Assembly: GCF_015670795.1 (NCBI RefSeq) | Contig: NZ_JADPCJ010000019.1 | Location: 1-47,424 of the forward strand | Direction of reading: 5' to 3' | DNA: 47,424 nucleotides | DNA from: Collinsella aerofaciens | Lineage (GTDB): Bacteria; Actinomycetota; Coriobacteriia; Coriobacteriales; Coriobacteriaceae | Shown here: positions 46,480-47,424 of the stretch, piece after piece | Layout: each line of letters opens with the position of its first letter | How positions within the stretch are numbered: the stretch's first letter is position 1 | Position numbers and translations under genes: made by a program | Notes under the pieces: model-generated | The model's input: only the letters and a program-made list of their open reading frames with translations | Database searches by the model: none | What the model was told of the DNA's origin: nothing

Positions 46480-47241
46480 ATGAGCGTATTCGAAATTGTG
46501 TTTAGTCCGACGGGTGGAACGCAGAAGGTGCCTGGCCTTGTGGCCGGGGCACTGGACAAGAATACCGTTACCGTCGATCTGACCGTTAGCGGGCTAGATT
46601 TCAGCGCTGTCTCGATGACCGAGGACGACGTGGCCGTAATCTCTGTGCCGGCGTATGCCGGTAGAATCCCGGCTGTGGTGGCTGACCGGATGGGCATGGT
46701 GCGCGGCAACGGGGCTCGGGCTGTTTTGGTTTGCGTATACGGAAACCGCGCGTTTGAGGACACGCTCGTAGAGCTGGAGGACGTTGCGAAGCATGCGGGA
46801 TTCCGGGTGATCGCGGCAGTTGCAGCCATTGCAGAACATTCCATTGCACGACAGTTTGCTGCCGGTCGTCCGGATGCGCAGGATGCGGCGCAGCTCGCAG
46901 AGTTTGCGCAGCAAATTCAGCAAAAGCTGTTGGCTGAGGATGCGTCCGAGCCCTCTATCCCCGGCAATCGTCCTTATAAACAAGCCAGAGGTCACCGCAT
47001 GGCACCCGAGGCAACAGGGGATTGTGTCTCCTGCGGTGCATGCGCCGCGGCGTGCCCCGTTTGTGCTATCGACAAGGGTGACCCCAAACGAGCAGCTGGC
47101 GAGGCGTGCATCTCCTGCATGCGCTGCATCGCCGTATGTCCGCGAGGTGCTCGCAAGCTTGATTCCGGCAAACTATCCGCTGTTTCCCAGATGCTGAGCA
47201 AGGTTTGCGTCGTGCGGAAGGAATGCGAGCTCTTCATCTAG
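46480..47241 (+). CDS. Flavodoxin-ferredoxin fusion (EFR1-type)
   Basis: This 253-residue redox protein joins an N-terminal flavodoxin-like domain (about 1-150) to a C-terminal two-cluster ferredoxin domain. The FMN phosphate loop is FSPTGGTQKV and a second flavin loop is SVPAYAGRIP. The ferredoxin motifs are CVSCGACAAACPVCAI and CISCMRCIAVCPRGA, each the CxxCxxCxxxCP type. Such fusions are frequent in strict anaerobes and are thought to pass electrons between flavin and iron-sulphur partners; the partner is unknown. GGGGGAGGG sets ATG 46480. Confidence 0.88.
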   Translation: MSVFEIVFSPTGGTQKVPGLVAGALDKNTVTVDLTVSGLDFSAVSMTEDDVAVISVPAYAGRIPAVVADRMGMVRGNGARAVLVCVYGNRAFEDTLVELEDVAKHAGFRVIAAVAAIAEHSIARQFAAGRPDAQDAAQLAEFAQQIQQKLLAEDASEPSIPGNRPYKQARGHRMAPEATGDCVSCGACAAACPVCAIDKGDPKRAAGEACISCMRCIAVCPRGARKLDSGKLSAVSQMLSKVCVVRKECELFI

Positions 47242-47252
47242 CGCATACGAAA

Positions 47253-47312
47253 TTGGCGCAATGGGGGCAGGTTAATCTGCACCAACCTGGTGCAAACAAA
47301 CCTGTCCCCAAT
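47253..47312. repeat. Composite GGTGCA/GGGGAC palindrome, copy 3
   Basis: The order is GGCGCA, GGGGCAGGTT, TGCACCA, TGGTGCA, AACCTGTCCCC, TGCACCA. The arms pair throughout with few mismatches. It begins 12 bp after the preceding stop codon. The last 110 bases of the window (47313-47424) show no supported gene. Confidence 0.7.
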
Positions 47313-47424
47313 GCACCAGAGTGAGGAGTGCTCCCGAGTGCCGGCAGAGACGATATGAGCAGGACATAAAAACATTGAGAGCCCCTGCTGCATGAAAGAC
47401 CGCGGATTAGGCCGACAATGGTGA

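Noticed and set aside
46113..46844. 243-residue minus-strand frame
   Set aside because: It crosses the inverted repeat and overlaps the start of the flavodoxin-ferredoxin gene on the other strand; it has no recognisable domain.

Overview
The window is about 60% G+C and looks like a piece of chromosome from a gut Coriobacteriia, most like Collinsella. I base this on the protein sequences and gene set: secA-prfB, split transketolase, ftsEX, an rnr and smpB that are not adjacent, a MurNAc operon, and very short intergenic signals. No species can be proven by eye. Most genes are housekeeping and no phage or insertion sequence is intact.

Layout. 1-8.2 kb: rpmE with a structured leader, secA-prfB (overlapping), a YitT-type membrane protein, and a two-gene transketolase. 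8.2-13.1 kb: a palindrome-rich gap, ftsE-ftsX, and rnr. 13.2-20.2 kb, more accessory: a lone serine recombinase, a VanZ-like membrane protein, a complete MurNAc uptake and catabolism cluster (murR-murQ-murP-mupG), an ArsC/Spx-like protein, and a small unknown gene. 20.4-23.1 kb: tRNA-Gln and tRNA-Glu, a TPR protein overlapping smpB, a flavin reductase-like protein and a tiny rubredoxin. 23.2-31.2 kb: a Nramp metal transporter (minus strand), then both glutamate synthase subunits. 31.2-35.5 kb: an unknown gene, a nuclease-like gene bracketed by palindrome arrays, and an amidohydrolase. 35.6-39.5 kb (minus strand): a zinc-ribbon membrane protein, then csoR, copZ and copA with a perfect CsoR-type operator. 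39.8-43.0 kb (minus strand): a membrane-anchored Ser/Thr kinase and an FHA protein, probably one signalling pair. 43.6-47.2 kb: a DEAD-box helicase with an RGG-rich tail, then a flavodoxin-ferredoxin fusion.

The most unusual content lies between the genes. Several families of intergenic palindromes have fixed lengths. The main family is a 59-bp unit with 17-bp arms TGTCTCGATCTGTAACA / TGTTACAGATCGAGACA. There are 16 full copies, every one 59 bp long, in five arrays of 2-4 units repeating every 79-81 bp, plus one truncated copy. Two four-unit arrays flank a gene that joins an AbiEi-like region to a PD-(D/E)XK (DUF559/Vsr-like) nuclease domain. The gaps are only 25 bp before the start codon and 7 bp after the stop codon. 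This resembles REP elements flanking their RAYT transposase, but with a nuclease in place of the transposase. A second array family has 46-bp units on an exact 62-bp period, and a third family has solitary 67-bp units with 22-bp arms. Paired base changes in the arms show that base pairing is maintained. I regard the 59-bp arrays plus the nuclease gene as the best candidate here for an undescribed system. Its function is inference.
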